Positions 53,901 through 63,491 of a stretch of DNA of 64,000 bases are shown in pieces (within the stretch, counting starts at the first letter, position 1; each line of letters opens with the position of its first letter). The notes under the pieces are model-generated. The model ran no database searches. It saw only the letters and a list, made by a program, of their open reading frames with translations, and was not told where the DNA came from. Position numbers and translations under genes: made by a program. The stretch spans positions 62,001-126,000 of the forward strand of contig JAQXDZ010000065.1 in the NCBI GenBank assembly GCA_029251085.1. The letters run 5' to 3'. The stretch is from Mariniblastus sp. GTDB taxonomy: Bacteria; Planctomycetota; Planctomycetia; Pirellulales; Pirellulaceae.

Positions 53901-55148
53901 CTATTTAGATTTTACTGCTGACAGCGTGCCATTGGCAATTTCATCCCCCGCGTCGTTGTAGACATTCAGCGAACCCTCAGCTTGATCACTCTCAAATTCA
54001 GCTGCGACTTCGATTGTGAGAGACATCCCCTCATAATCAACGGTGATGTCGAACTGTAACTCTTTTCCTTTCAGACTCAAATTGGTGAGCTCTCGACTCT
54101 CACCATTCGAAATTGATACTCCCGAAAGACCCGCATCTGTTTTTTTGAATTCCCAAACAACTTCATTTCCGCCCTGCTGCATTTCAACCGAAACATCCCA
54201 CTTCCCTGTGATATCGACCTCGGATTTCGAAGGCTCTAAAGGGGTCGCGTCCGCTTCAAGGTCGCCAATCGCATACTGAAATCCTGCGAGGTAATGTTCC
54301 AAAATCATCGGGTTGTAGTAAATCTCGTCACGATGCCCTAGAGAACAATAAAAGATGCGACCCTCTCCATACTTGTCGATCCAGCTAATTGGGTAATTAC
54401 CATCCTTCCGTTTACCTTTATTTAACTTCTTGAACCCTGGATCGAGTGTCAGCAGCAACCGACGATCCGATGGCTTGGCAGTATCGGCTCTGAATTGATA
54501 AATTTCGTCAGTGATGGTGAACCCTTCGCCCTTGAATACTTTATTCAGAGGGTGGCTCGTGTCGAGCAAACGAATGGGGACTGGCTCGTGCCAAGGGTGA
54601 CCATCGAATGCTCCCCCCATCATGTCATTGTATTCTTTCCAGTCCTTGTAGGTGTCCGTTGCGGAATGCGTTCCAGCCAGTCCCTTACCTCCACTCACAA
54701 AATCGACCAAACTTTTCTTAAGGCGTTTCTCCCGTTCGAACGCTTTTGCTTTTTCTGTTGGATCCTTGGGCATTGGTTTGGGAAGAAACAATTTCCCAGT
54801 CGTGTTCAACATGATCACCGCATCAAATTGCTTTAACGATTCCGGCTCGAACATCGAATCATCTTCGCTATGCACCGCCTCAAACGCCCCAGTTTTCTCA
54901 CCCAGCATTACGATCGATTTAGCACCAACGGGAATCGAACCATGGCGAAAGCCACTTGTCTTAGAAAAAACCAATACCTTCCGGGGCTTCTTAGGCTTCG
55001 CCATTAATTCCTTGGGAACTGCTTTTTCTATTTTCGCAACAACATCTGGCTTCACTTCAAACAATTGTGCGTGACTCGCATCAGCATTCAAAAGTATTAA
55101 CAGCGCTACAACACCACCCAAAAAAGACCGCATGCAAAAATGATTCAT
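53901..55148 (-). CDS. secreted ThuA-domain protein with C-terminal beta-sandwich
   Basis: 415 residues from the ATG at 55148; a GTG at 55160 and an ATG at 55151 are also in frame. A signal peptide ends near ADASHAQ. The ThuA domain covers about 55-290: VLVFSKTSGFRHGSIPVGAKSI, DAVIMLNTTGK, GLAGTHSATDT, MMGGAFDGHPW and ISWIDKYGEGRIFYCSLGH. A lipocalin-like or beta-sandwich tail follows (about 310-415, ITGKWDVSVEM). It is the second ThuA protein of the window and only distantly similar to the one at 28688. Its biochemical role is not established. Confidence 0.83.
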   Translation of the reverse strand: MNHFCMRSFLGGVVALLILLNADASHAQLFEVKPDVVAKIEKAVPKELMAKPKKPRKVLVFSKTSGFRHGSIPVGAKSIVMLGEKTGAFEAVHSEDDSMFEPESLKQFDAVIMLNTTGKLFLPKPMPKDPTEKAKAFEREKRLKKSLVDFVSGGKGLAGTHSATDTYKDWKEYNDMMGGAFDGHPWHEPVPIRLLDTSHPLNKVFKGEGFTITDEIYQFRADTAKPSDRRLLLTLDPGFKKLNKGKRKDGNYPISWIDKYGEGRIFYCSLGHRDEIYYNPMILEHYLAGFQYAIGDLEADATPLEPSKSEVDITGKWDVSVEMQQGGNEVVWEFKKTDAGLSGVSISNGESRELTNLSLKGKELQFDITVDYEGMSLTIEVAAEFESDQAEGSLNVYNDAGDEIANGTLSAVKSK

Positions 55149-55160
55149 CATGACTCTCAC

Positions 55161-55540
55161 TAAGGTAAATCAAACTCTGTTATTTAATGCCAGTGCTACA
55201 TCCTAACCTTCCCGCCCCTTCGAGGGGAGTCCGTTCCAAGAATTGACATCAGAGAGAAGAAAAAGGGGGCAAAAACAAGGGAACAACAATTAAGTTAACG
55301 AGCCTCCGTTCCGCGGGGACTCCGGTGAAGAGAGCAGAAAAAAACCCCAGTTCCACTTAAGAAATTTAGCATCAAAACACCGATTAAGACCCAACCTCAC
55401 AGCCTTTGACGTTTAGTATAAATGCAGCTTCTTTCCTGCTATCGTCACCACTGGGACAATGACTCTGAATAAATTATTTGCTAGTCTGGCTGTCACAGCT
55501 TTCCCTTTCCAACTTGCCACGCAAACCTAAAGGTTCCAAA
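55161..55540. other. 380-bp divergent intergenic region
   Basis: Lies between the ThuA gene (minus) and the CotH gene (plus). It should contain both promoters, but I see no repeat, hairpin or open frame that I can support. Confidence 0.5.
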
Positions 55541-56896
55541 GTGAACGGTCACACCATCTTCGCATCACTAATTTTGTCGCTAATCGCACCAGCCCTTTCA
55601 ATCTTTGCGGAAGACAACGATGCATTTTGGAAATCAGTTTACAACGACAATCACGTCTTACAAATTGAAATGAAAGTCTCTCGTGAATCATGGGAAACGA
55701 TGCAACCCAAACGAGGCAATAATACTCGTGGCCAAGGAAGGTTAGACTCCGCCAATGAATTCGATTACGCCAAAGCTGAAATCACAATTGATGGAGAGCA
55801 ATTTTCCGATGCTGGCCTGCGATTCAAAGGAAATTCTTCGTATAGATCCTCTCGAGCAAGCTTAAAAAAGCCATTTAAAATCGACACTAATCGATTTATC
55901 AAAGGACAAAAATTGCATGGCCGAACAAAACTGAATCTCTCCAATGCATTCCTTGACCCGGCTTACATGAAAGAGAAATTGGCCTACGGGGTGTATCGAG
56001 CCGCAGGTTTGCCAACACCGCAAACCGGATGGGCCAATGTCGTTCTTTCTGTCGAGGGAATTGCCGACAAAAAGCCACTGGGCATCTATGTCGTAATCGA
56101 GCAATTGGACGAACGTTATTTAAAAGAAAACCTCCAAGGTGATTCTCAACAGAGCATTTTGACCAAACCGGAATCGCTTGACGATTGGGAATATCTGGGC
56201 AAGGAACTTGATGCTTACCAACAGTACAACATCAAGATTGGAAAAACTAACACGCCAACAATCCAACGCTTTATAGAAATCATGGAGTTGATTGAAAAAT
56301 CTTCTGATCAGGAGTTTGCCGATAAAATTCAAGACTACGTTGACCTGGAAAACATCGCCGGATACCTGGCTGCTACGAGCCTGCTCGCCAATATCGACAG
56401 CTACATTGGCATGCCCCACAATTACTACTTATTACTCAACCATCCACAAGACAAATTGAAACTACTGCCTTGGGATGTCAATGAAGCCTTTGGCACCTTC
56501 ACCCTCTTCGGGCCGAGTGAGCAACTGATCAAATGGGAAATCAACCGACCATGGGTCGCACGACGAAAGTTACTGGAGCGACTTTTTGAGACTGAGCAAT
56601 TCCCCAAACTCTATCGTGTCGCTCTGACCAATTTGATGGAAAAAGCGTTCACCGAAAAACAGATGTTTGCACAAATCGATGAATATAAAAATGCACTCAC
56701 ACCGGTGCTCCAAAAACTCGGAAGCGACGCATTGGAGCCATTCGCAATGGGTATCGAAGGCGATGCCAGAGGACGAAACCTGGCTGTCGGACGTAGAACC
56801 TTAGCAATCAAACCATTTATAACGCAGCGAATTGAATCGGTCGAAGCCCAATTAGAGGGAGTGGAAAAAGGCGTCTCGCTGTCGCGGCGACGCTAA
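55541..56896 (+). CDS. secreted CotH-family protein kinase-like protein
   Basis: The start is put at the GTG at 55541 because a signal peptide follows directly (HTIFASLILSLIAPALSIFA), with AAAGG upstream; the result is 451 residues. The CotH fold is shown by LRFKGNSSYRSSRASLKKPFKI, KLNLSNAFLDPAYMKEKLAYGVYRAAGLP, GIYVVIEQLDERYL and LKLLPWDVNEAFG, whose Asp fits the metal-binding position of the atypical kinase fold. CotH of Bacillus phosphorylates spore-coat proteins; bacterial homologues in planctomycetes are secreted and mostly uncharacterised. Confidence 0.85.
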   Translation: MNGHTIFASLILSLIAPALSIFAEDNDAFWKSVYNDNHVLQIEMKVSRESWETMQPKRGNNTRGQGRLDSANEFDYAKAEITIDGEQFSDAGLRFKGNSSYRSSRASLKKPFKIDTNRFIKGQKLHGRTKLNLSNAFLDPAYMKEKLAYGVYRAAGLPTPQTGWANVVLSVEGIADKKPLGIYVVIEQLDERYLKENLQGDSQQSILTKPESLDDWEYLGKELDAYQQYNIKIGKTNTPTIQRFIEIMELIEKSSDQEFADKIQDYVDLENIAGYLAATSLLANIDSYIGMPHNYYLLLNHPQDKLKLLPWDVNEAFGTFTLFGPSEQLIKWEINRPWVARRKLLERLFETEQFPKLYRVALTNLMEKAFTEKQMFAQIDEYKNALTPVLQKLGSDALEPFAMGIEGDARGRNLAVGRRTLAIKPFITQRIESVEAQLEGVEKGVSLSRRR

Positions 56897-56949
56897 CCGA
56901 TTTCTGCCAAATAATTTAAAATCTTTTCCACTGGCGAATACGCCTCAAT

Positions 56950-58308
56950 TCATTCTGCACCTAACTCAACCAGTCGCTCACGGGCACTCGTTAAGGCCTC
57001 CATAGCGATTTCGAAATACTCTGGACTATCCTCCTGTAATAGATTTTTCAGATAAAGCTCCGGGTCATCGACCCATTGCTGAAAGGCTGAAACGAACAGG
57101 CCAATGAATTCGTAATCACATATCTGGAGGGAACGAATGAACGCTCGATTTGCTGCTGGATAAACGGAACTGGGCACATCGCTGACCGAAGAGAGCCCTA
57201 ACAGACCGGCGTAAATGACGAACTTGGAATGACTTTCGAGCATCTTGATCGCGAACTTTATCACTCCCTCGTCAACCGCCGCCAAGCGAGCGAGGGCGAA
57301 CATCGCCTTGGCTCGAATCTGATCGTTCCGATTTTCGAGTAATAAATTCAACTCATCGACCACTGCACCATTCGCCTTCTTCATGGCTCCAGCGGTATTG
57401 ATGGCGTTTAACAAAACCGCCGGATTGTCAGAACGCAGCTTATCAAGCAAGGCCGACAATTGCTGTGTGTCACTATCACTAGTTACCTGTAGATAACGCA
57501 GACCGATGATTTGCCCACTGATCGAATTTTGAGCGACAGTCTCAAGCCAGGCATTTTGATCCTGCTGTAATTTCTCCGCCTTTCCCTCTTGAGGGCAGAA
57601 AAATGAGTCGTTTTGTTTCGTTAGATATTTCAGTGATTTCTGAGCTGGCTTCTTAATTACGGCAGGCACAGCATCCAACCAGGAACTCGCTGTCTCACCA
57701 CGAACCCACGCCGACAAAGCAAACGCATACGCGAGATCTTGTTGGTCAAGAAAAGGACGCGGGAAAGTTTCCCATTCTGTCGTATCCCAGAACAGTCCTT
57801 TCTCATTAACCAAATTCACTTGGCTCAACGGCACCCCGAGGCCGACACCCACCGCAGCCAAATCAACAAATTCAGGTAAATGATGAAATTCAAATTTCTG
57901 CTGACACAAAAGATCTCGAACGACGTGATGCACGACGGCGGCGGCGGTTAACACTGGTTCGTCACTCAACTGCGTCGTGATCGTAATCTGTCGCGTTTCA
58001 GGATCATATTCGCCCGGTAAACTACCGAGGCCTTCACAAGTTCCACCACCTCAGCCACCGCCGCCAGACGTTTTCAACGCCTGAGGCTCAACGACGAGCT
58101 GGATACCAGCAACATCAAAAGACAAGTGGCCGCCAACAAATTCAACGATTTGTTGGGGAGTTTGAAAAACCCCCACCATGGAGTGAAGACTTTGGTAAGG
58201 CAAGAGAAATTTCTTCGCCCCCAAACAATCCGCTAAACGCTGCAGAGCGTGTTCAATTCTCGCCTTTTCCATATCAGGCAAATTGGGAGCTGTTTTAAAA
58301 AAAGCCAT
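56950..58308 (-). CDS. candidate selenoprotein (in-frame TGA at 58051-58053), degenerate peptidase-like plus helical repeats
   Basis: Reading from the ATG at 58308, 85 codons lead to TGA (58053-58051), then the same frame stays open for 366 codons to the TGA at 56952-56950. If the first TGA is decoded as selenocysteine, the product has 452 residues with U86 in SGGGG-U-GGGTC (Cys91). The part after it, GEYDPETRQITI to VVHHVVRDLL and FVDLAAVGVGLG, resembles zinc-peptidase domains with a helix HExxH and a TDL..G.G helix, but with HHVVR the zinc site is lost. HEAT-like repeats fill about 280-452. A SECIS-like hairpin lies at 58013-58029. Otherwise the gene is interrupted by a nonsense codon; the downstream part alone would need a TTG at 57969 with no visible ribosome site. 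Confidence 0.6.
58013..58029 (-). promoter_or_regulatory. SECIS-like hairpin downstream of the in-frame TGA
   Basis: Minus-strand CTCGGTA (58029-58023), loop GTT (58022-58020), TACCGGG (58019-58013): seven pairs including one T-G. The loop starts 29 nt after the TGA and its first base is G, in line with the general bacterial SECIS form (short stem, G at the start of the loop, about 16-37 nt from the UGA). Confidence 0.5.
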
Positions 58309-58497
58309 GTTTATCAGCCGTTAAGTTTCTATCAAAAGTTTGAACATACAGAATTTCACCGTCCATCGCGAGTTGAATTGCACAATTGAATCAGACCGCG
58401 ACTGCCACGCTTTCCAACCGCTCGCTTGCCAGTTTTCATCCGCACTTACTGGATCGGCGATAACACCCGTTCGAACGAACTAAAACAGGGCTAACGT

Positions 58498-60711
58498 CTA
58501 GAGATCGTGTGCAAGGGAATCAATGCGAGCAACCAAAACCCAAGGCAATGCTTTGAATCGAGCAAAAACCAACACATCGCCTTCGTCCACGACGAAGCCC
58601 GAGGTTGTTCCCTTTTTGGCGTGTGCTTCGAGTTCTGGAATACCCAAAGCACCAAGTGCCTTTGTTCTATTTCCGCTCATCGAGAGCGCCGACTTACGAC
58701 CTTTCTCCTCTGAGCTAACCAATACTCTTCCAGCATCGTCCAGTAACCAAGTTTCCTTCACACCGGCAATTTCCGGTATATCCATCTCATCGATGACAGT
58801 GTCCATGGAAATATCAAGACCAGCCACTCCCAACAACTTGCCAGATCGATCATAGATGGGCTGATTGCACGGCATTAAATATCCCGTCCCTGATGCATCT
58901 GGATAAATATCGCCCCAGATAGCACCATGTTTTGAAACGTTCGACACGTACCAAGGCCTTTTTCGAGGGTCATAATCTGGCGGGTATTTTTCATTCGCGG
59001 GATAATTGATCATCACCCCATTTTCGAGACCTACGTAGGCCCAGTGAATTGGAGTACCCTCCCTGAGAATTGCATCCGCTTGATTTTTTTCCAACTTGCT
59101 TGCGTCGATGCGGGCACTCCGTAAAGCCGCATCCCGCAGCACGTACTTCAGCCCCCTCAACTGGAACACTTGATCCTGTACATCAGACAATTCGATATCA
59201 GGAGCCAAGACGACGATACAATTGTCAAAACTCGCTCGCTGCTGATAACGTTGAACCTCAACTAGATCTTTTGGAGCATTGGCCCCGATTAAATCTGCAG
59301 GTTCTATTATTTGATAGGGCACGGCCTGCGCATGCTCAAGTTGTTCACGACTAGATGTCGAGATCCCCTCCAACAATCCCTCCACCCGGAACAGTAACGA
59401 GTCAAACTCACCCACTCTCTGGTTGACCTTCGCCACTAGACTGGCAAGGGTCTGCCCGCGACTGGATGAAACACGTTCGGCCTCAAGTCCACGATACAAG
59501 CTGACCGTCGAAATGGCCGCAGCCATAGAAATAATAATCAACAGTGTCGACATCACCGTGACAGGATGACGCTGCACACGGCGCCACAAAGAGCGAATCA
59601 AATTATCAGGTCTTGCACGGACCTCCTCACCGTGAACGTACCGTCGCAAGTCGTCGGAAAATTCCTGAACAGAAGGGTAGCGATCCAGCGGGTCTTTCGA
59701 CGTTGCCCGATTTACAATCGCTTGCAATGCGAGGGAAACAACTTCATTTTGTTTCGCTTTAGAAAATGAATCGCGAACCCCCGTGGGAACCTTATCCAAC
59801 AAATCACTCATATTCTGTATTTCGCGCGGAGCCGTAAATGTAAGCATTTCGAACAAAACCATTCCGAGTGAAAATTGATCACTCTTCGGTCCCACATCTT
59901 TTCCAACTGCCTGTTCGGGAGACATATATTTTGGCGTTCCCATCATCGCACCCACCTGCGTTTTCATCTCCTCGTTGATGGTCGAGACATCAGCTAACCC
60001 AAGGTTTGCCTCAAAACTGCGTCCCTCCGATTCAACATCTGGTTCATCCAGCAGTCGCGCAATCCCCCAATCCATGACGTACACCTCACCATAGGCGCCA
60101 ATCATCAAATTATCGGGTTTCAAATCACGATGGATTACCCCGCGGCTGTGACTGTAAGAAATCGCGTCGCAGACTCTTAAGAAATGTTCGATACGACCAC
60201 TCTGGCCGTGCCGTTCATGGTCATAATCGAGAGAACCCAACACTGATGAACACTGTTTTATATACTCCGCAAATGTAATCCCGCGAATCAACTTCATGGT
60301 TAGCGCCGGGCTCCCCTGATCCGTTTCCTCCAGTCCATAAACGGGAATTACATTTGGATGGGAAAGCTGTGCGGTGACCTGCGCTTCACGTACAAAACGT
60401 GCCAATCCAACGTCCGCCTCGCTTGAAAGGACTTTTACCGCAACTTCGCGATTAAGCATGCCATCCCGCGCGGCAAATACTTCTCCCATCCCCCCCTGAC
60501 CCAACCTTGAAACCAGCGCAAAACGCCCCTCGAGGGGACGGATAGCATCTGCTGACGCTCCAGCAAGTTCGGCTAAATTCTTATTGGATGTATCGCCCAT
60601 CCCATGAGCAACCGTAACCTCCTCGAGTTCCCCCGGGGATGCGGCAAGTGTTTTTTCGAATTCGTCTTCGGGAGTACTCACAAACAGCTCATCTTGTACT
60701 GGGGGAAACAT
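58498..60711 (-). CDS. membrane Ser/Thr protein kinase with extracytoplasmic Cache domain
   Basis: A 737-residue Hanks-type kinase. After an acidic N-terminal 60 residues, the kinase domain covers about 63-335: GQGGMGEVF, Lys93 in VAVKVL, catalytic loop HRDLKPDN, and DWG in place of DFG. A membrane helix follows (about 383-408, VMSTLLIIISMAAAISTVSLY), then a dCache-like sensor (about 410-737) with YDPRKRPWYV and GVAGLDISMDTVIDEM, as in chemoreceptor and histidine-kinase sensors. It should transmit an extracytoplasmic ligand signal to protein phosphorylation inside. The candidate selenoprotein gene lies 189 bp downstream on the same strand. Confidence 0.92.
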   Translation of the reverse strand: MFPPVQDELFVSTPEDEFEKTLAASPGELEEVTVAHGMGDTSNKNLAELAGASADAIRPLEGRFALVSRLGQGGMGEVFAARDGMLNREVAVKVLSSEADVGLARFVREAQVTAQLSHPNVIPVYGLEETDQGSPALTMKLIRGITFAEYIKQCSSVLGSLDYDHERHGQSGRIEHFLRVCDAISYSHSRGVIHRDLKPDNLMIGAYGEVYVMDWGIARLLDEPDVESEGRSFEANLGLADVSTINEEMKTQVGAMMGTPKYMSPEQAVGKDVGPKSDQFSLGMVLFEMLTFTAPREIQNMSDLLDKVPTGVRDSFSKAKQNEVVSLALQAIVNRATSKDPLDRYPSVQEFSDDLRRYVHGEEVRARPDNLIRSLWRRVQRHPVTVMSTLLIIISMAAAISTVSLYRGLEAERVSSSRGQTLASLVAKVNQRVGEFDSLLFRVEGLLEGISTSSREQLEHAQAVPYQIIEPADLIGANAPKDLVEVQRYQQRASFDNCIVVLAPDIELSDVQDQVFQLRGLKYVLRDAALRSARIDASKLEKNQADAILREGTPIHWAYVGLENGVMINYPANEKYPPDYDPRKRPWYVSNVSKHGAIWGDIYPDASGTGYLMPCNQPIYDRSGKLLGVAGLDISMDTVIDEMDIPEIAGVKETWLLDDAGRVLVSSEEKGRKSALSMSGNRTKALGALGIPELEAHAKKGTTSGFVVDEGDVLVFARFKALPWVLVARIDSLAHDL

Positions 60712-60932
60712 GGATGTTAAAAATATAATAACACCTAATTATGATCGCCACTTGTCCACATCGCGGCAGGTCAAAACCACACCAACCGAATATTCGATAA
60801 TACCGAAAATGATGCCGAAAAACATCAATTCGATCGATGATTTACACCCGTAGCCAGCCCTTCGCGTCAATTCAGGGTCAATAGTTTCCAACGAGATTCG
60901 CTCCCCTCATCATCTCAACCAAAAATAAAAAA

Positions 60933-63176
60933 ATGGCTGATCAAAATAGCTCTTCATCGTCATTCGACGAAAAGGTTCAGGCAAACGCAAATTCTCTGCC
61001 AGTGCAGGCCCCTGAAAAGGACTCTAAAGTCGCACTGTTGTTCAGCATCTGGTGTGCAATTTCAATTTTGCTCTCGGCGTTTCTGGTCTTCCAGATTCAA
61101 CCTGTTTTTTCAAAGATGATCCTCCCATGGTTTGGAGGCAGCCCCGCAGTCTGGACAGCTTGTCTGATGTTTTTCCAGCTGACTTTACTCGCTGGTTACG
61201 CTTATGCATTCTCAATCAACCGGTTGCTGCCAATTAAAGGGCAAGCCGTCGCACATCTTGCATTGGTATTGGCCTCATTACTTTTTCTTCCAATCATTCC
61301 CGCTGACTCTGCTAAACCAACTGACGGCGCCTTCCCAATCTTGCGGATTCTCTGGGTGCTCATATCAACAATCGGCTTGCCTTACTTTTTGCTGTCCTCA
61401 ACCGCGCCCCTGTTTCAAGCCTGGTATGCAGCTAAACTTCCCGGAAGAATCCCCTATCGCCTGTACGCTTTGTCAAACGTGGGCTCACTTGTTGCCTTGC
61501 TGAGCTTTCCGTTCATCATTGAGCCAATGATGAGCAGCACACTGCAGGCGTACGCTTGGTCCGCAGGCTTTATTACGTTCGGAGTATTTACCGCGTTATT
61601 AACCATCGTTATTTTCCGAACGAATAATGATCCACTTATCCCCACCCCCGAAGCACTCTTAAACGCCAACCAAGACATTGGCGAATCGAAAGTCACCCTC
61701 AAGAACTGGCTAGTCTGGATATCCCTGGCCGCGATTGGCTCCTTCACACTGCTGTCTATCTCTAACCACCTCAGCCAAGAACTTACCGTCTCACCGTTGA
61801 TGTGGGTCCTTCCGCTGAGCCTTTACCTTATTACTTTCATCATTAATTTTGATCGTCCGCAATGGTATAACCGCCAAGCGTGGGCGATCGCGAGTCTCGT
61901 CGGAATTTTCGCTTTCGCTTCGCTAAAGAACGAAAAACTAACTGAGCGATTTGATGCCTTGTTTAACAACATAGGCCTTGGACTATCGATCGGCGATTAC
62001 GAATATGACGTGATTGTGCAATCCAGTTTTGCATTGGCCTCACTATTTTTCATCTGCATGGTCGCACACGGAGAACTTGTTCGAAACAAACCGGCCGCTA
62101 ATCGGCTTACTAGTTTCTACATGGCGATGGCAACCGGCGGAGCACTTGGAGGCATGACCGTTGCGATGCTCTGTCCCAGCGTATTCACTACGTTCTTCGA
62201 AACTCCTGTTACTCTGATCCTTGGCCTTGCACTGACCCTCTGGGTCATTGGGCAGACTGGATTTCACAAAAAACTGCCGGCTTCCACCGGGACTCGAATC
62301 GCCTGTGTCGCAATTGGTCTCTACCTTTCAGTAATCATCCTCAAGTGTGAGTGGAGTGGGGTAAATGAAGATACATTTGCCAAGTACCGAAATTTTTACG
62401 GAACACTCCGTGTTGACATAGAAAATGTCGGCAATAGCGAACATCAAGGCTACGGACTGTACCACGGAAATACCTTCCACGGATTTCAGTTTACAGATCC
62501 TGAAATGCGTACCAAGCCGACAACCTACTACGCCCACAGCAGCGGTTTGGGCGCAGCCTTCAAACACCTTCAGAATAACAATGAATCGCTACGCGTTGGC
62601 ATCGTTGGCCTTGGGACCGGAACCACTGCTATCTACAGCCGAGAAAACGACTACTTTCATTTTTATGAAATTAACCCGCTCGTGATTAAAATCGCTGAAA
62701 ACACTTTCTCATACCTCGATGCCAGCAAAGGAAAAGTCGAAACAACACTTGCCGATGCAAGAATCGCAATGGAGCGAGAGGAAAACCAGAAATACGATTT
62801 AATCGTGTTGGATGCCTTCAGTGGCGATGGAATCCCAGCTCACCTGTTAACGGTTGAGGCCTTTGACGTTTATAAAAAACACCTCGCGCCAAACGGAATT
62901 GTGGCGGTGCATATTAGCAACCGCTACCTCAATCTATTCCCTGTCGTTGCTGGAACCGCAGGCCACCACAATCTTGAAATGGTCTACATTGAGTATCTCC
63001 CGGATGAAGACAGTGGAATGGAAGAAGCATCATCGGATTGGATACTTCTAACCAACAATCAGGAATTCATCGAGGACAAAGAAGTCCAGGAGCTTTCCCA
63101 AGACCCCCGCAATTATTACCAATCCCCAATTAAATGGACTGACCAGTACAGTAACCTTATCGAGGTCATGAAATAG
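60933..63176 (+). CDS. membrane protein with C-terminal spermidine-synthase-like domain
   Basis: A 747-residue fusion. Residues about 30-480 hold roughly a dozen membrane helices, starting with FLVFQIQPVFSKMILPWFGGSPAVWTA. The last 230 residues are a spermidine-synthase-like Rossmann domain: VGIVGLGTGTTAIY near 556, YEINPLVIKIA, and VLDAFSGDGIPAHLL. This is the known MFS/spermidine-synthase fused family of unresolved function; the catalytic Asp set of true aminopropyltransferases is only partly recognisable. It may modify a membrane lipid or polyamine. It is divergent from the kinase gene. Confidence 0.85.
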   Translation: MADQNSSSSSFDEKVQANANSLPVQAPEKDSKVALLFSIWCAISILLSAFLVFQIQPVFSKMILPWFGGSPAVWTACLMFFQLTLLAGYAYAFSINRLLPIKGQAVAHLALVLASLLFLPIIPADSAKPTDGAFPILRILWVLISTIGLPYFLLSSTAPLFQAWYAAKLPGRIPYRLYALSNVGSLVALLSFPFIIEPMMSSTLQAYAWSAGFITFGVFTALLTIVIFRTNNDPLIPTPEALLNANQDIGESKVTLKNWLVWISLAAIGSFTLLSISNHLSQELTVSPLMWVLPLSLYLITFIINFDRPQWYNRQAWAIASLVGIFAFASLKNEKLTERFDALFNNIGLGLSIGDYEYDVIVQSSFALASLFFICMVAHGELVRNKPAANRLTSFYMAMATGGALGGMTVAMLCPSVFTTFFETPVTLILGLALTLWVIGQTGFHKKLPASTGTRIACVAIGLYLSVIILKCEWSGVNEDTFAKYRNFYGTLRVDIENVGNSEHQGYGLYHGNTFHGFQFTDPEMRTKPTTYYAHSSGLGAAFKHLQNNNESLRVGIVGLGTGTTAIYSRENDYFHFYEINPLVIKIAENTFSYLDASKGKVETTLADARIAMEREENQKYDLIVLDAFSGDGIPAHLLTVEAFDVYKKHLAPNGIVAVHISNRYLNLFPVVAGTAGHHNLEMVYIEYLPDEDSGMEEASSDWILLTNNQEFIEDKEVQELSQDPRNYYQSPIKWTDQYSNLIEVMK

Positions 63177-63491
63177 TTTTCTTGGCGACCCTTTGCCGAC
63201 GCGCAACTCCCGCTTGCCAAAAAGACACGCGGCTAAACTCCTCCCGACTCTTACTCGGGCAGGTGGGGTTCCCCATCCCCAAAGCTTAAACAAGTGGGGA
63301 AACTCCCAATCTAGGCGATCTCAGTCAACTCCAGTTTGACCTGCAACACCTCAGCAACCCCTGAGCCAAAGCTAAGTCAGGGAAACTATTTCTTTAAAAC
63401 CGGATTTTAAGGCACTGGGCGAACTGACGCCTGAGGGTAAATTCTATGTTAAGATTCGATATCGATTTTTCGACAGCCATCGAACGTGACC
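63177..63491. other. 315-bp intergenic region with a short palindrome
   Basis: Contains TGGGG-TT-CCCCA at 63264-63275, just after the spermidine-synthase-like gene, without a T-run. No gene or further element is supported. Confidence 0.4.

Noticed and set aside
57967..57969. Separate start (TTG) for the second half of the candidate selenoprotein gene
   Set aside because: There is no ribosome site, and the open frame continues without interruption back to the TGA, including a Tyr/Gly-containing stretch that fits the domain. It is kept only as an alternative.
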